Origin: Camillea tinctor
Lineage: Eukaryota; Ascomycota; Sordariomycetes; Xylariales; Xylariaceae
Length of the DNA stretch: 64,000 nucleotides
Direction of reading: 5' to 3'
Assembly (NCBI GenBank): GCA_022578605.1
Contig: MU394085.1
Location: 335,142-399,141 of the forward strand
Each line of letters opens with the position of its first letter. Position 1 is the first letter of the stretch. Shown piece after piece: positions 1-11,522 of the stretch. Both the position numbers and the translations under genes were made by a program. Under the pieces are notes generated by a model, which was not told where the DNA came from, ran no database searches, and saw only the letters and a list, made by a program, of their open reading frames with translations.

Positions 1-258
1 TTGTGCTAACGGAATCCGAAGATTTTATTTCATCCCATCTCCCTCGTCCCTCTTTTTTCTCTTCCCCCCTTATTTTTAGTAATTATGTATAATGCACCGT
101 TATCATACGGCGTTTATCACAGATTCGTAATAGTGATATCTATATAATTACCTCCAGCCCATGAATACATGTTTTTTTTTTCCCGAAAGGTTAGATTTAG
201 ACTACTCGAAAAATCACGTCTAGGTATTTTTCCAACTTCACTTTATTACTTCGACCGT

Positions 259-1777
259 TTAAACGCTATTCGAAGGCCGCATAACCGGTAATTCCACCCC
301 ATCATCATCTGACGTGCTTAGTTCACGGCGTAAGAACGTTATAGCCACCTTATCCGGAATCGGTATCTGAGACAGAGAATTATCTGTTATATTATTTGGA
401 GAATCCGAGGTAGAGCCAGTAGTGTGGAATGCGGACATCCGTAAACCTTTAATCGAGTTTGAAAGAGAGGCCCTAGGCACTGAGTGGGTAGAATGAAATG
501 GCAAGTCGAGCGGCGTTTCCTTTTTTCGTTGCCAGCTTTTCGGCAAAAATGTGGTGGCTATATATTTTCGACATTGTGCGGTGGTGCCGAACACGATGAA
601 GAGTAAGTAGCTAGGTGCCGGGCCTGGTAGGAATAAGACGATGTTTTCATGCGCTCGTTCCACGCTCAAGTCAGGTTGTTCCATTTTTGAATCGTCGTTG
701 CTGTTTTCTATCCCGTTTAGCTGGAATATGATATTGGTGAGCTCGAATACACTATAAGCCTCATATAAGTATATAAAATTCTTCAGGAGTTCACAGGCAG
801 TTTACCTGAGCACTATGAACGCGATTGTAAAACGAGTTAAGAGCCAACGGTCATAAATTCCCTTGAACTTCAATGTTGAGCCGCCCTGAGTTGTTGCATT
901 TGTGCTTGAGTCTTCAGTCCTGCTCTGTTGAACAACGCGTCCTCGAGTATATACGTATCGTACGAAAATGGCAACCATACATAGGGAACCGAACGCCAGG
1001 CTTATCATCACTATTTGGGTCAGCCATTAGACACACGAATGATAACGTAAATGAGATAATGAGAACTTACAGACAACATTGGCTAAGAAAAAGAAGGCGG
1101 CAGTTGACTTTTGTACCGCTTGGACTCGAAGAAGGCAAATCGTAAGAATTGGTAGCACAACTGACATGATTCTCCCAATAGAATTCATGCGGTTAAGGAA
1201 TTCTTTGAGGCGATACCGGTTAGTTAGCTCATATACAGATTGCATCAATGAAAAGGCCCTATAAATACACATATTAATGAGATTCTTCTTGGCAATATGA
1301 AGTTAACGTACCAGAATACGACAAGCAGGGATTCAGCAGAGTAAGCGTATTGTCCTAGAAGTAACATCAGCGATATGGTTCGCCGTCTTCAAATTCCCAG
1401 AGAACGTACGGAAATACCACAGGCCAAGGTCCAGACCTATAGCACCGTTGGAAATTTTGATCTCAGGGCTTTCCGGATGGGCTCTCGCATACTGCCATTG
1501 CGCCGTCATAACATCGTTATATAGTACAAAGTCGTGAAACTGGGAGACAATAGATGATGCCGTGCTTAGGAGCGTAAGGTACGCCAAACCCGCAACATCT
1601 AGACTATGTTAGTGTATGTTAAGTGGAATCCATTCGACAATGGAACGCACAGCTTGTTCGTTCTTGGTGGCTCCAAACAAGCCATACCATCAAACCGCTA
1701 CATATTAATGCGAAGAACGAGAATACGAGCACGCCCACGGCGTCCCCGAGAACTTCGGCCGGGAGTTGGAAAGCCAT
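259..1777 (-). CDS. Seven-TM fungal membrane protein of unknown function
   Basis: Six exons on the minus strand: 1777-1651, 1598-1410, 1354-1312, 1258-1071, 1010-806 and 751-259, giving 414 residues. All introns are GT-AG, 47-60 bp, and every phase is consistent. The start ATG opens a short N-terminus (MAFQLPAEVLGD) before the first hydrophobic helix. About seven membrane segments follow, with short polar loops and a cytosolic-looking tail rich in Ser/Thr from about residue 330. The sequence LLFIVFGTTAQCRK just after the last helix resembles a pattern I associate with a widespread group of ascomycete 7-TM proteins without assigned function. It could be a receptor-like protein, but no ligand or G-protein motif is recognisable. 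The splice pattern is well supported; the function is not. Confidence 0.75.
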
Positions 1778-2933
1778 CGCGATGACATTAGTGCCGTTTA
1801 CTTGGCTCCAGTATCATGGTTGATATTCTTTCCCGCCGAGAAACGTGGAGTAGTCATGACTAACAAGCCCATGATCTTGCGGACAATGCATTATTATATA
1901 GAGCAAGAACGGCCGAATAGGCTCCGACCGGGCGGCGACTATACCTGCTGCAGCAGGATTATGCATTGCTAGGCGCATTCCCAATGTTCCGGTCTCTTTT
2001 AGTAATATGGGGCCAACCCCCATGCCGGCGATGTAACGGATCTGGGGTAATGGGCGGACATATGGAGGATTGGGGAAGGGTTCTCTTGTCAACGCAAGTT
2101 AGATCTTCCCTCCCTCGCATGCAAAACATCCACAGGCACCATAGGGGTTAACTAGATTTGCCAGTGCCGAGCCAAGAGTTGTACTGCAACCTTGCCCCTT
2201 CGACCCCTGAGGAGCATACTATTATTCATAATAACTGTTCGCGGGGCTCACACCATACTAGAAGAGTATGTTAGGCCCGCCAGGCTAGACTTTGCTTTTC
2301 CCAGCTGGAATATTCAGAGCGGTTCTATCTATGTAAATCCAGTCGTTATATTATGAGCTAGCACGGCATCGTGCCCCTCATCGTCAAGATTTCGGCCTGA
2401 ACTAGCTGCGCGGCGTTTTACACTAAACTTAGTTGAAAGACGCGGCGTTAGCAATGTTGAGTATAAATGGGTGAGCAGCAAGCTCCTCTGCCATCTACCT
2501 TGTTTGCATACCCCCGATCCAGAATTTAGCTAACGGCGATATGCCGCATCAAAGTTGATTCGCAAACGTAAATATATATTCCGGTACAGTTAGGAGGGCC
2601 TCATTCTGTCAGCTCGGCTATGCCGCTGTAGAATAAAACCGAAAATAACTTAAAGGGAATCTCTCTCCTAACTTAGTTTAACAAGATATCCAACTTGCCT
2701 CATTATTCTTCCTAACATATCGTCCCTGTACGTTTCTCTTAGGGACTATATCGCCATTTGCGATCTTTTCTTTGGGGTGAAATTTTACCCTGGGGGCCTT
2801 GCTACTCACAGTTTTTAATTATTTCCTGCGAGACTATATTGTTTCCATAACCTTAAACTGCTAAGCCGTAGCCACTTTACCACCGGCGAAGGACCCCCTG
2901 GTTCAGTTTTGACAGACTTGCCCCGAACTTAAC
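1778..2933. other. Gene-free spacer between 7-TM gene and kinase
   Basis: Short overlapping ORFs occur on both strands, but none has fungal codon bias or a recognisable product. The spacer holds the 5' side of the 7-TM gene and the 3' side of the kinase gene. I see nothing else in it. Confidence 0.5.
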
Positions 2934-4175
2934 CTAATTCTCACCGAAGTCGGTGACCCATCGATGTTGTAAGAGTTCCTGAGTCGAACTCCGCTCACTT
3001 GGCTCGAGATGGAAGATGAAGCTCATAAAATCGATAAACGCTATCAATTCAGCCTCTTCCATTCCTTTGGGCTTTGCCTCTTGAATAGCTTCGGCGAGGG
3101 GTAGGTCGGATTCGTCTTCTGGATACGGATCTATCAGACGGCCATCGGACGTGAGGTAGCGATCTGAATCCAACCACCCCGTCCGTAGCGAGTCGGGCAT
3201 AGGCCCAAGACTCTCGATAAAACTGCATATATGGTCTAGGTTTGTCTCGTCAATGCTGCCCCAGTACTCAGGGGCGAAAAGTGGCAGTCCCGTCACAATG
3301 CGGTATATTACACACCCGAGCGCCCATATGTCGGCCTTGCAAGTCACTGGAGCCGCCTCCATCACCACCTCAGGCGCGCGGTACGGTATTGGATACGCGA
3401 ATTTCCGACTTGCGGCATTAGCCGGGCTAGTGGAGGCACCGAGATCGACCAGCATGATATTGGCATCCGTCGGACCATCCGCCGATATTTCAATCCTATC
3501 ATCGAGTGTGAAGGGATCGTCGGGGTCATTCAGCTCGTTGCCTCGCGTGTTCTTTGCCTTTATGTCGGCTTCAGAATCATTGTTGATGTCATAAGTCAAT
3601 GTGAAGACCAGGTTTCCCGTGTGAACGTCGCCGTGCATGATGTCCTGCTGGTGGAGATAATCCAGAGATTTTAAGGCTTGAATCGAAATTCGACGGCAGA
3701 GAGAATAGGGCGCAGGATTCTTCTCATCAAAATCGGACAGTACATTTTCCACATGCCGCCCGAGCGGCGGGAAGACGAGGCAAACATGTAATCCACTCGG
3801 CCCCTTGTGGACAAAATCGTCTAAGAGCTTGATAACGTGGTCCTTTCCTGGGTGGAAAGGGAGGGGGTGTTCCCTGAGCTTTTTGAACATAGATGTTTCC
3901 CGTAACTGTTCTTGAAGCATACAGGTACGGCCAATTTTGATAGCGACGTACCGATTGTCCTTGAAGTCTCGAGCCAGCCACACCGAGGAGTTTTTACCCT
4001 CTCCGACCTTGCGGAACGGAAGGTAGCGAGTGTCTTTGAGTGTCTCTCCAGGACGAAGGGTAATGAATGAAGCGGCTACGGTACGCTTCTGATCTTCAGC
4101 ATCTTCAAGCGCTGACGGGAGAAGCGGCTCGGGATCTGGTTGTGTCGTCGTGATATTAGTCTCAATATGGGACAT
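2934..4175 (-). CDS. SRPK-like serine/threonine protein kinase
   Basis: Single-exon gene of 413 residues. The kinase fold is visible in order: a glycine loop around residues 57-70 (VGEGKNSSVWLARD), the ATP-anchoring Lys80 in VAIK, a catalytic loop MHGDVHTGNLVF with Asp183, the metal-binding motif as Asp-Leu-Gly (LVDLGAS, Asp244), and an APE motif at 267-269. The VWLARD stretch and Asp-Leu-Gly in place of Asp-Phe-Gly resemble the fungal SRPK-like group, which phosphorylates SR-type proteins in its best-known members and is expanded in many Pezizomycotina. The HRD motif is HGD, which keeps the catalytic Asp. A charged insert at about 200-235, between catalytic and metal loops, matches the SRPK split-lobe layout but is much shorter than in canonical SRPKs. 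The substrate is unknown. Confidence 0.88.
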   Translation of the reverse strand: MSHIETNITTTQPDPEPLLPSALEDAEDQKRTVAASFITLRPGETLKDTRYLPFRKVGEGKNSSVWLARDFKDNRYVAIKIGRTCMLQEQLRETSMFKKLREHPLPFHPGKDHVIKLLDDFVHKGPSGLHVCLVFPPLGRHVENVLSDFDEKNPAPYSLCRRISIQALKSLDYLHQQDIMHGDVHTGNLVFTLTYDINNDSEADIKAKNTRGNELNDPDDPFTLDDRIEISADGPTDANIMLVDLGASTSPANAASRKFAYPIPYRAPEVVMEAAPVTCKADIWALGCVIYRIVTGLPLFAPEYWGSIDETNLDHICSFIESLGPMPDSLRTGWLDSDRYLTSDGRLIDPYPEDESDLPLAEAIQEAKPKGMEEAELIAFIDFMSFIFHLEPSERSSTQELLQHRWVTDFGEN

Positions 4176-5776
4176 GTTGATAAAATTAGTAAAAAGGAAT
4201 AGGATCTAATGAATGAAGTAAACACGCTTGGGAAGAGAATGTTATGAGGTATTTAGGAAAAACCTTTGCTAATCACGTTGGTATTACCAGGGCTTTGTGA
4301 CAGGATGAAGGTACTCGGTTTTGGATACTTTATGATCATTTACAGACCGCTTAGCTATATGGTCACTTGACTTGTAACTGACTGTCCACACTTATACGCT
4401 TAGATTATCTGTTACGAGGGGCCCAAAAAAACCAGCATAATCATATCGTTTCGCAAAAGATTAGAACACTCTCTTTGTTTCCATGTACCGTATAATTTAC
4501 CTATCATCTCTGACGTTTCTGTGTACACAAAAATTGGTTCGAAAGCCTTCTACCTGATAACATGAAAATGATTCCAAGTAAGTATATATAAGGTAAAATA
4601 AATTATTTAAAGTCACCTATCGAGATCCGGTGTACCATTACTGAGCTCATTTGATATAAGCATGTAATGCATGTTTAAGGCAGGTCTATCTCAATCTATC
4701 TCAATCTAACCAAACCATTCAGCTGGCATGGGCTTAGGTACTATAAAGAGCTGAAGAGCTGAGCTGCTAATCCAGAAAATAGAACAAAGAAGCTGCTTGT
4801 ATGGGTTTGTCCACACTGCTCTGCATGGTCACCCAGGTAGTTTAGTTCCTCGCGCAACAACAATAACGCTCTCCTCTGTCTAAGGGCTCGCATCGTGACA
4901 GGTGCTGTTGATAATGATAGATGATTAGACATGGTGCATGGGAGTTCTTCTAGATTTAAGCGACATCATTATAGGTAGGAGTGGTTTAAACATGATTGCT
5001 CAAGGGTTTCTCCTTTAAAGGCTTTTAGGGCGTCCACGACCGTTTCATAATTCGTCCGCAGTTGATCCCTGTCCCCTAGTATCACCTTACCAGAACCTCT
5101 GTCTTACAGCTCGTTACTACAAACCAACACGATAGTCACTACCATAAAGACCACACTCGACTTGCTCTGTCTGTTCTAAGCTTGTGACGGCTTCTTCGCC
5201 TATATAACTTCAGAAAGGCTGATATCCTTCTGCTAACAGTCTGACAAGTTTTTACTATTTAGGAGTTATCCCCGAAGAGTCTATCACAATAGGAGAGTAC
5301 CATGGTCAGCAAATTGAAGAAAAAAGATTAGTCGACAAGGCACACATAACTCAGTCTTTTGTCTCATTAATTTTAGGAATATTTTGGTGATAAAATCGAT
5401 CAAATGGTTCGCAGAACGAGTAAATCTCCGTCATGTAATTACCTATGTATAGTGATCGATAGCTCTCTTGAGCTAAGCACCTCAAGCTACATTGCTGTTA
5501 TGAGTAGTTGACTTTGTTTTTTAAACACTACTATAAACCTTTAAAAAGGAGGCGTTTTGTGAGAGTCGCCGTGATCCGGCTTGACATCTATCGAACCTTT
5601 AGTGGGGCCAAGTATGGTATGGTAATACATTAGTATCGTGTTGCAAATTACAATGTAAAATTTTGAGAGCAAACACTGCATCAGTTAAAGAAAAACAAAA
5701 GAAAAAAGAATTTATTATGATGTGAGAAAATCCTTCTATGGCAAAATGGAAAACAAATAAAGAAAAAAAATATAAC
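4176..5776. other. AT-rich spacer
   Basis: No convincing gene. A 10-bp unit (CTATCTCAAT) is repeated twice near 4685-4705. The short ORFs here lack codon bias and read as chance. Confidence 0.5.
5763..5770 (-). terminator. Pol III T-run terminator of tRNA-Lys
   Basis: On the minus strand a run of eight T residues follows the 3' end of the tRNA by six bases. This is the standard RNA polymerase III termination signal. Confidence 0.8.
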
Positions 5777-5877
5777 GCCCGAGGGGGGTCTCGAACCCCC
5801 AACCTTCGGATGGACCTTTTCCTCTACAATTGAGTGGATTAAAAGTCCGACGCTCTAGCCAATTGAGCTACCCGGGC
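5777..5877 (-). tRNA. tRNA-Lys (anticodon UUU) with intron
   Basis: The cloverleaf folds fully: 7-bp acceptor stem GCCCGGG/CTCGGGC with one G-U pair, D arm GCTC/GAGC, anticodon stem TCGGA/TCCGA with loop CTTTTAA (anticodon TTT), and T arm GGGGG/CCCCC with loop TTCGAGA. Internal promoter boxes A (TAGCTCAATTGG) and B (GGTTCGAGACC) are present. A 28-nt intron (about 5839 to 5812) sits after position 37, the usual place in nuclear tRNAs. The intron end AAAAGGTCC can pair with the GGACTTTT region around the anticodon, the normal pre-tRNA fold recognised by the splicing endonuclease. No CCA is encoded, as expected for a nuclear gene. Confidence 0.95.
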
Positions 5878-6675
5878 ATGATTTGACCGTGAGTCTAGTT
5901 TGGAATCTGAAGTATCTTAGACAGTACTAATATAGCTTGAAATCCTTGACGTTAGGCAACTTTTTGTTGAAATCGGTCTCCTTGCATTCTTTAGTTTTCG
6001 ACCGCTGTGCACATTTTTGCTTTTCTATACAACTTTTTCATAATATAAATGGCTTTTTGTGGGGTAACGTCCCTTTTTTCTACATTTGCTGGTTGAAAGC
6101 CCCGCATCATTGAGCATCATTGATTTTGCCGATGGAACCTTTCTCCTGGCTCTATCCGCCTCCTGCACTCTTTTCTCCAGATTTATCTTTCTCTTCCCAA
6201 CAACGACCTTCTTTAGCGCCTATATATGCAAGGCTTTCCTTTAATTTTTTCTTTCTCACATCCATATACCGAGTGTTCAATTGTAATCACTGCTGCGATT
6301 CCTCTTGGTTCCTTATTGGTGTTATTTACATCTTTGTCGACATTACTTGCTGCGCGCTTAATGGTTGGGGGCCGGAAGGGTTATTGGAGTAGGTTACGAG
6401 GAGACCGCCTACATAAGTACGAAACTGAAGACCAATATAATGACTAAATAACAACCAAACGCAATGAGAATAAATAACTCTAAACTCTAGGGTAAAGCAA
6501 AAGCCGATACAGTTGAAATAAGGTAGAGGGTCTAAATAATACGCAGTGAGTTACTGGGTTGGGGTTGCATTAAAAGAATTGATTCTACACAGAAATGTGT
6601 GATTAAACCACCTATGTAGGTATTGAACTGGAGATAGAGGAGACCCCCTACCAACAGTTGTATGAGGCTGTGAGG

Positions 6676-6699
6676 GACTAGGGACTGAGGTCCCTAGTC
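6676..6699. repeat. Perfect inverted repeat, 10-bp arms
   Basis: The arms GACTAGGGAC and GTCCCTAGTC are exact reverse complements around a 4-nt TGAG loop. Related CCCTAGT words recur near 6868-6886. No gene surrounds it, so the role is unknown. Confidence 0.7.
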
Positions 6700-7294
6700 T
6701 ACGACACCCAACCATCATACTGTTTATTTGAAATAGAGACATAAAAGATTCGAAAAGCAAAGGAATGTATTGATCTAATCTGTATAGTAACGCCGACATG
6801 CCATGATATAAAAGAAAGAAACTATCGCAAACTTGTAATGCATCGCGAACTATATACACAATTGTGGTCCCTAGTTCCCCTAGTCCCCACATCAGTATAT
6901 ACTAGGATTTTCTTTTTTCTTTTTTTTTGAAAAAAAAAAAGAGAAAATAACAAGTTGTACATAAAATGGACGTAGTCGATATATTCATTACTCGATGCCA
7001 CGGGTGTAGTTAAACCGGCATGTATGATACTGATCAGACCTGGCATCCGATCCTTCGTTATGCAAACCTGTAGGTGATCCGCGACAAGGAAGAACAAGAT
7101 ACCAACTGTGATACATCTAGACTATCCCAAACTGCTATAGATATAAGCTTAATTTTTTTTGCCGGTAATTTGGGACCGTGAGTAGGTATGAGAAATAATT
7201 ATTATAGGAAACAGATCCGTGATAAGCCGTCTAGTTGTAGGCTTCTCTGCTTTCACCGATAACAGACAAAACCCGTCAACAATACATATAGATG

Positions 7295-7322
7295 TTCGAC
7301 CCCTTCACTTCGACCCCTTCAC
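7295..7322. repeat. Tandem 14-bp duplication
   Basis: The unit TTCGACCCCTTCAC occurs twice head to tail, followed by a partial third copy. It is too short to be a known element. Confidence 0.8.
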
Positions 7323-8491
7323 TTCAACCCAGCGGGTTCTTACACCCGAGGTTGTTACCTCAACGGCAAGTCTCCTGCCGTAGCTTAAAAACAACCTTGG
7401 TAGCTCGATCAATCACTAATTCAACGGCCAGACCTAGGCGGATATAAACGTTGTTCGATACAGCATAGTGTTGTTCTAACTTGAAATACCGTTGGCGCCG
7501 AAAAATAGAGGATCGGGAACTCGGACCGAGCTGCACACCTACGTAAGCTCTGGTAATTAGTTAAGTCTTTTCGACCGTTAGCGCGACGGCCACTTTCCGC
7601 AATGGCCCTCAATTAGATGTAAGTAATTTGAGAGGTATCAAGACTGATTAAAGTGTCTGAGCTTGGATAGCTTCAAAGTATTGAACGGTATTTGCTTTCA
7701 TTATTTATAGAATCCAAGGAGTATGTAGTTTGGATATGTAACCTAGTGTATATATAAACTTGGAAGATTACCAATGTGTATACTCTTCTTATAGTATCCT
7801 AGGCTAAATGCATAAAGCTGATTGGTAATTCAAGCACTCAAGGGGATTGATGTCTGAGAGCCTCGTCCTGTTCCAGCAAAATCAAATAGGACTTTTAGGC
7901 TACCGTCCGGATTAAGGACGAGCCCCGGGAAAAGAGAGAGGAACTTTTTAAATGTCCCGGGGCATGAGAAAGGAAGTGAAGTGGACAAACAGTCGCGTGC
8001 TATATTTTGGGTAAACTTACCTGGCTGGTTGCCCGACTTGTGCAAAGGGCTGAAGCGACGGACCAATCAGGGCCAGTCTGTCAGGCCACTGGTTTCCTAA
8101 TCCAGCAGGATGCCCGCTCAGCACCATGCAGGTCTAGCCTAGCCTAGGCTCCTCCTAGCCAACCGACCCTAACTGTGCCGCCGCCACCACCGTCGGGTTG
8201 GCTCGCCTTGAGGCTCTGCTTTCGTGATAGTAACCCCCCATGTTTAATATCAGGCGTCTATGTGGGTTGGTGTTATTAGCAGTTAGTTGATGGCAGTTGT
8301 TCTTAAAACCCCAGGTGGTTGTCCTTCTCCTCCCCCCGCTTTTTGCTACGATAGTTTCCCCTTTCGTGCTACTCCTTCTCGACACTCGTTTTTCTTTCTC
8401 CTTTCTTCTATCTTGCTTATTGTGATACATTTCTACTCTCACGTCTACTACTGCTTACGCCTCACCCACGTCCCTCCTCATCATCAACACC

Positions 8492-9266
8492 ATGCTCGCC
8501 AACCTCAAAACCCAGGTCCTGGCCTCGCTGCTCCTCGCCAGCAGCCTCGTCAGCGGCGCCGTGATCCAGGACCTGTTCCCCGAGCCCGTCGCCGACGGCA
8601 CCGTGAAAGTGTACAAAGTGGACAACGGCAACGCGCACGGGCGCGTGATCATCAGCGGCGGCAGCTCGTCCAAGGCCTCGGCGACCGCCGGCAGCATCTC
8701 GGACAACGCGTGCTTCATCGAGACGGGCGAGTTCCCGCGGGCGTTCTTCAAGCGGCCCGAGGCGGACCAGTGCTTCAACATGGCCGCCTTCCACAAGCTC
8801 AAGATCTGGAAGGCGGCCAAGTGCGAGGATGGCACTGATGCTATGCTCGCGCGCTACGACGCCCCCGCCTGCGCCGGCGAGCCCGCCATGCTCGATGTCG
8901 TCGGCGAGGACATGCTCCGCACCTGCCTCGACATGCCGACTAAAGAGCCTTCCAGCTATGCGTTCTGGTGCTCGGGCGAGATCAAGGAGCCCAGCGTGAA
9001 GGGGGCCGCCGCTAGCGATGTGGACAATGGCAACGGCAGCGGCTCGGGATCGCGGAAGAAGGGTGGACTGGGCACTTTCGTGCTGGTCCTGTCGATCTTT
9101 GGTCTGGTGGGCTTGATGATGCTTGTGCTTACGATCTACCGCTGTCTGAAGATGTCACAATGGTTCCTGGTAAGTGCAAATGACCTGTAAGACAGCTTGA
9201 GGTACATGGTCGCTAACAGGTTTATAGTCACTGTTCAACAAGGACGGCCCTATCACTCTGAACTAG
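8492..9266 (+). CDS. Secreted-domain type I membrane protein, unknown function
   Basis: Two exons, 8492-9169 and 9228-9266, give 238 residues. The intron (GTAAGT...TATAG, 58 bp) replaces the unspliced tail with SLFNKDGPITLN and a stop. The protein starts with a signal peptide (residues 1 to about 22, ending SLVSGA). An ectodomain follows with six cysteines outside the membrane, consistent with three disulfides, then a Gly/Ser linker with a basic RKKGG patch. One membrane helix (about 195-216, TFVLVLSIFGLVGLMMLVLTIY) leaves a short cytosolic tail. Codon use is strongly GC-ending, which supports a real expressed gene. I do not recognise the ectodomain family. A cell-wall or surface role is an inference from topology only. 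Confidence 0.82.
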
Positions 9267-10121
9267 GCGTCCTTTCGATTTCGGTCATCTGCCAGCATGA
9301 ATGAGCTCGGCCCTGCAAATTGGTGGATACGAGTTGCTTACTTCCACGGATGCGTGTGATAACTGGATATAACGAATGGTTGTCGATGTTGAGTCTATGT
9401 CGTTTAGCGCTAAGTATCATGCTAGTTTTTGAAAATCATGTTTTCTCGAAGGCTATACGAATGAAGATTTGAATGTTCACTTAATATGAGCGCCCTATTC
9501 CTATACTAGGTCACGTTTGCCTTCGATACTTGAGCATAATTCAGGTGAATACTTCTTAGATATCTAGTTAATCTAACAAGCAATTCCTCCAACCGACAAA
9601 AGGTTAAGGAAATATAGATGTCATGCTATGTTCTCATAAGCAACATACTATGATTGTTTCGTAGGAAATGCACGAAACAATGCAGATTCTATAATGGTAA
9701 GTCCGATATTTAACAGCCTCTCGGTAAGCCCAATATCTCCTCAGGCCGTTGGCCGTTGGCCAATTTGTTAGAGCAATATCCCCAGACACGTTATTACGCT
9801 CCGGCCTCTGTATACTTCTGTGAAATCAATGAACAGGGGTGCAACTTAGTATCCTTTCATGAAAACCTAGAAGTATCGGGAAAGCAAGCCTCAAGTCCGG
9901 CGGTACTGCTATCTCATATTTTACATCACATTATCAATGGTTCAGGGGTACACTGGATACATAGATTTTAGGGTCGACATGATGGTTTGAAACACAACTA
10001 AATTTATCACTCCATGTTTTTAAATTGTCTATCCAACTTACTCATTATACAAGCAGTAGTTATCTTTATGTCCAATATACCTCCTGTTTTTATATACTCC
10101 CTCCAAAACATGCAATGCATC
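9267..10121. other. Convergent intergenic region
   Basis: The 3' flanks of the membrane-protein gene (+) and the MFS gene (-). A 71-codon ORF at 9756-9971 has no codon bias and no recognisable feature. I see nothing else. Confidence 0.5.
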
Positions 10122-11522
10122 TTAAGACTGCTTCTTCTCGGTGCTAACCTTCTTCACAGAGCCAGGGGGCGCCTTGAGCCCGGCAAACACGACCAGCGTG
10201 ACTGCCAGCATACCCAAGGAACCGACACCGTATGCGAACTCTCTGCCAGCCCACCAGTACACACTGGTAAACAGAATCGGGCCAAGTCCTCGGCCCAATT
10301 GCCCCCAACTTCGCAAAATGCCAAGCTTTCCACCCCGTTCACCTTCGCTAGCTTCAAAGCTGGCCAGCGTGTTGAGGCCGCTCACGACGGTAGCTGAAGT
10401 CGTCGCCAAACAGGTAGCCGCCAGATATAAGGAACCAACAGTGTTGATCTGGCCTAGCATGATGAATGCGACAAGACATGCACCAACGCCGATCTGAACA
10501 GTTCTCAGGGGCGGCATGCGACGGGTAACACCACCCTGGAGGATAGAAGCAACCAGCCCAATATAACCAAGCAATCGGCCGTTCTTGGCCGAGCTATACT
10601 GGAAGAGATCGTAGGTCATGAAAGGTAGAGAAAATTCCATGCCGGAGAAGAATAGGAGGAACGCAAAATGCACCGCATTCAGGAGGAAGTGTGAGTTGGT
10701 GCGGACTGTAGGTGCTGGTTTAGATGTCTTTTTGTCGCCCACCTTAGTCGATTTCGCTGCCAATGTCTCGGGGAGCGCAAAATATAGATACAAAGTTTCG
10801 GTCACGATGAGGAACAGCGAGAAGCCGGCAGCGGTAGCAAAAGGGTTCGCGGCTACCGTGGCGATGGAGCTGAGGAATGCGCCAAGGGCGGGCCCGAAGG
10901 TGAAGGCGATAGAGAAGCAGGCGCCTATAAGAGCCATGGTCGAGCCTCGGGTGCTCTCGTCGGAAATGTCCGTCGCAATAGCTGTCGCGAGCTGTACGTT
11001 ACCCTCGGACAACCCACCAACGACACGCGAGGCAAGGAATGTCCTAAAGTCGACGGCCATCACCCAGAGGAAGACAGAGAGGATGTTCCCGGCCATGCTG
11101 GCCAAGAGCGCGGATCTCCGGCCATACTGGTCAGACAGATGCCCAATGACGGGAGAGGCAATGGCTTGTAGTAGAGAGAATAGACTGCCGAGGGCACCGC
11201 CCAGCAGAACAATGTCGTATCTCGAGTCAATTGGTTTCGCAAAGGCGGATTTATAGGCATTGAGACCGCCGAGGATACGGGCGAGCAAGGTGGACTGCGA
11301 CTCGGGGCCGGCCTCGTGGTTACGGTAGAATTCGAGGAGGTTCGGGAACAGCGGAAGGATAAATGTGAACGAGAGCTATAACGAAATCTTTGGTCAGCTT
11401 TAAGGGTTCTTTAGACATAGGTATACTTAGGGGGCAGTAGGTTAACGTACTAGATCAAGCAGCAACGATATAAATATCACTTTCAGTACCCTTTTCCGGG
11501 TAGCAGGTTCTATAGTCGCCAT
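10122..11522 (-). CDS. MFS transporter, MFSD10/TETRAN-like
   Basis: Two exons, 11522-11451 and 11375-10122, give 441 residues. The small first exon encodes MATIEPATRKRVLKV and the start of helix 1; the join to LSFTFILPLFPNLLEFY keeps helix 1 continuous. About 12 hydrophobic helices can be followed. The loop between helices 2 and 3 has GHLSDQYGRR, the MFS signature motif A. Overall layout and helix text (LLGGALGSLFSLLQ before motif A) fit the MFSD10/tetracycline-transporter-like family of organic-anion or drug exporters. Fungal members are not functionally defined, so substrate and membrane are unknown. A basic tail (KKVSTEKKQS) ends the protein. No partner enzyme gene lies directly beside it. 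Confidence 0.85.

Larger units (their letters stand above)
5878..8491. other. Spacer with small repeats and a weak small ORF
   Basis: No gene is firmly supported. A 73-codon ORF at 6226-6447 (+) has one hydrophobic segment (ITAAIPLGSLLVLF) followed by a basic tail; it may be a gene fragment or chance. A perfect hairpin sits at 6676-6699 and a 14-bp tandem duplication at 7295-7322. The stretch just before 8492 is pyrimidine-rich (about 8380-8480), typical of the leader of the next gene. Confidence 0.45.
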
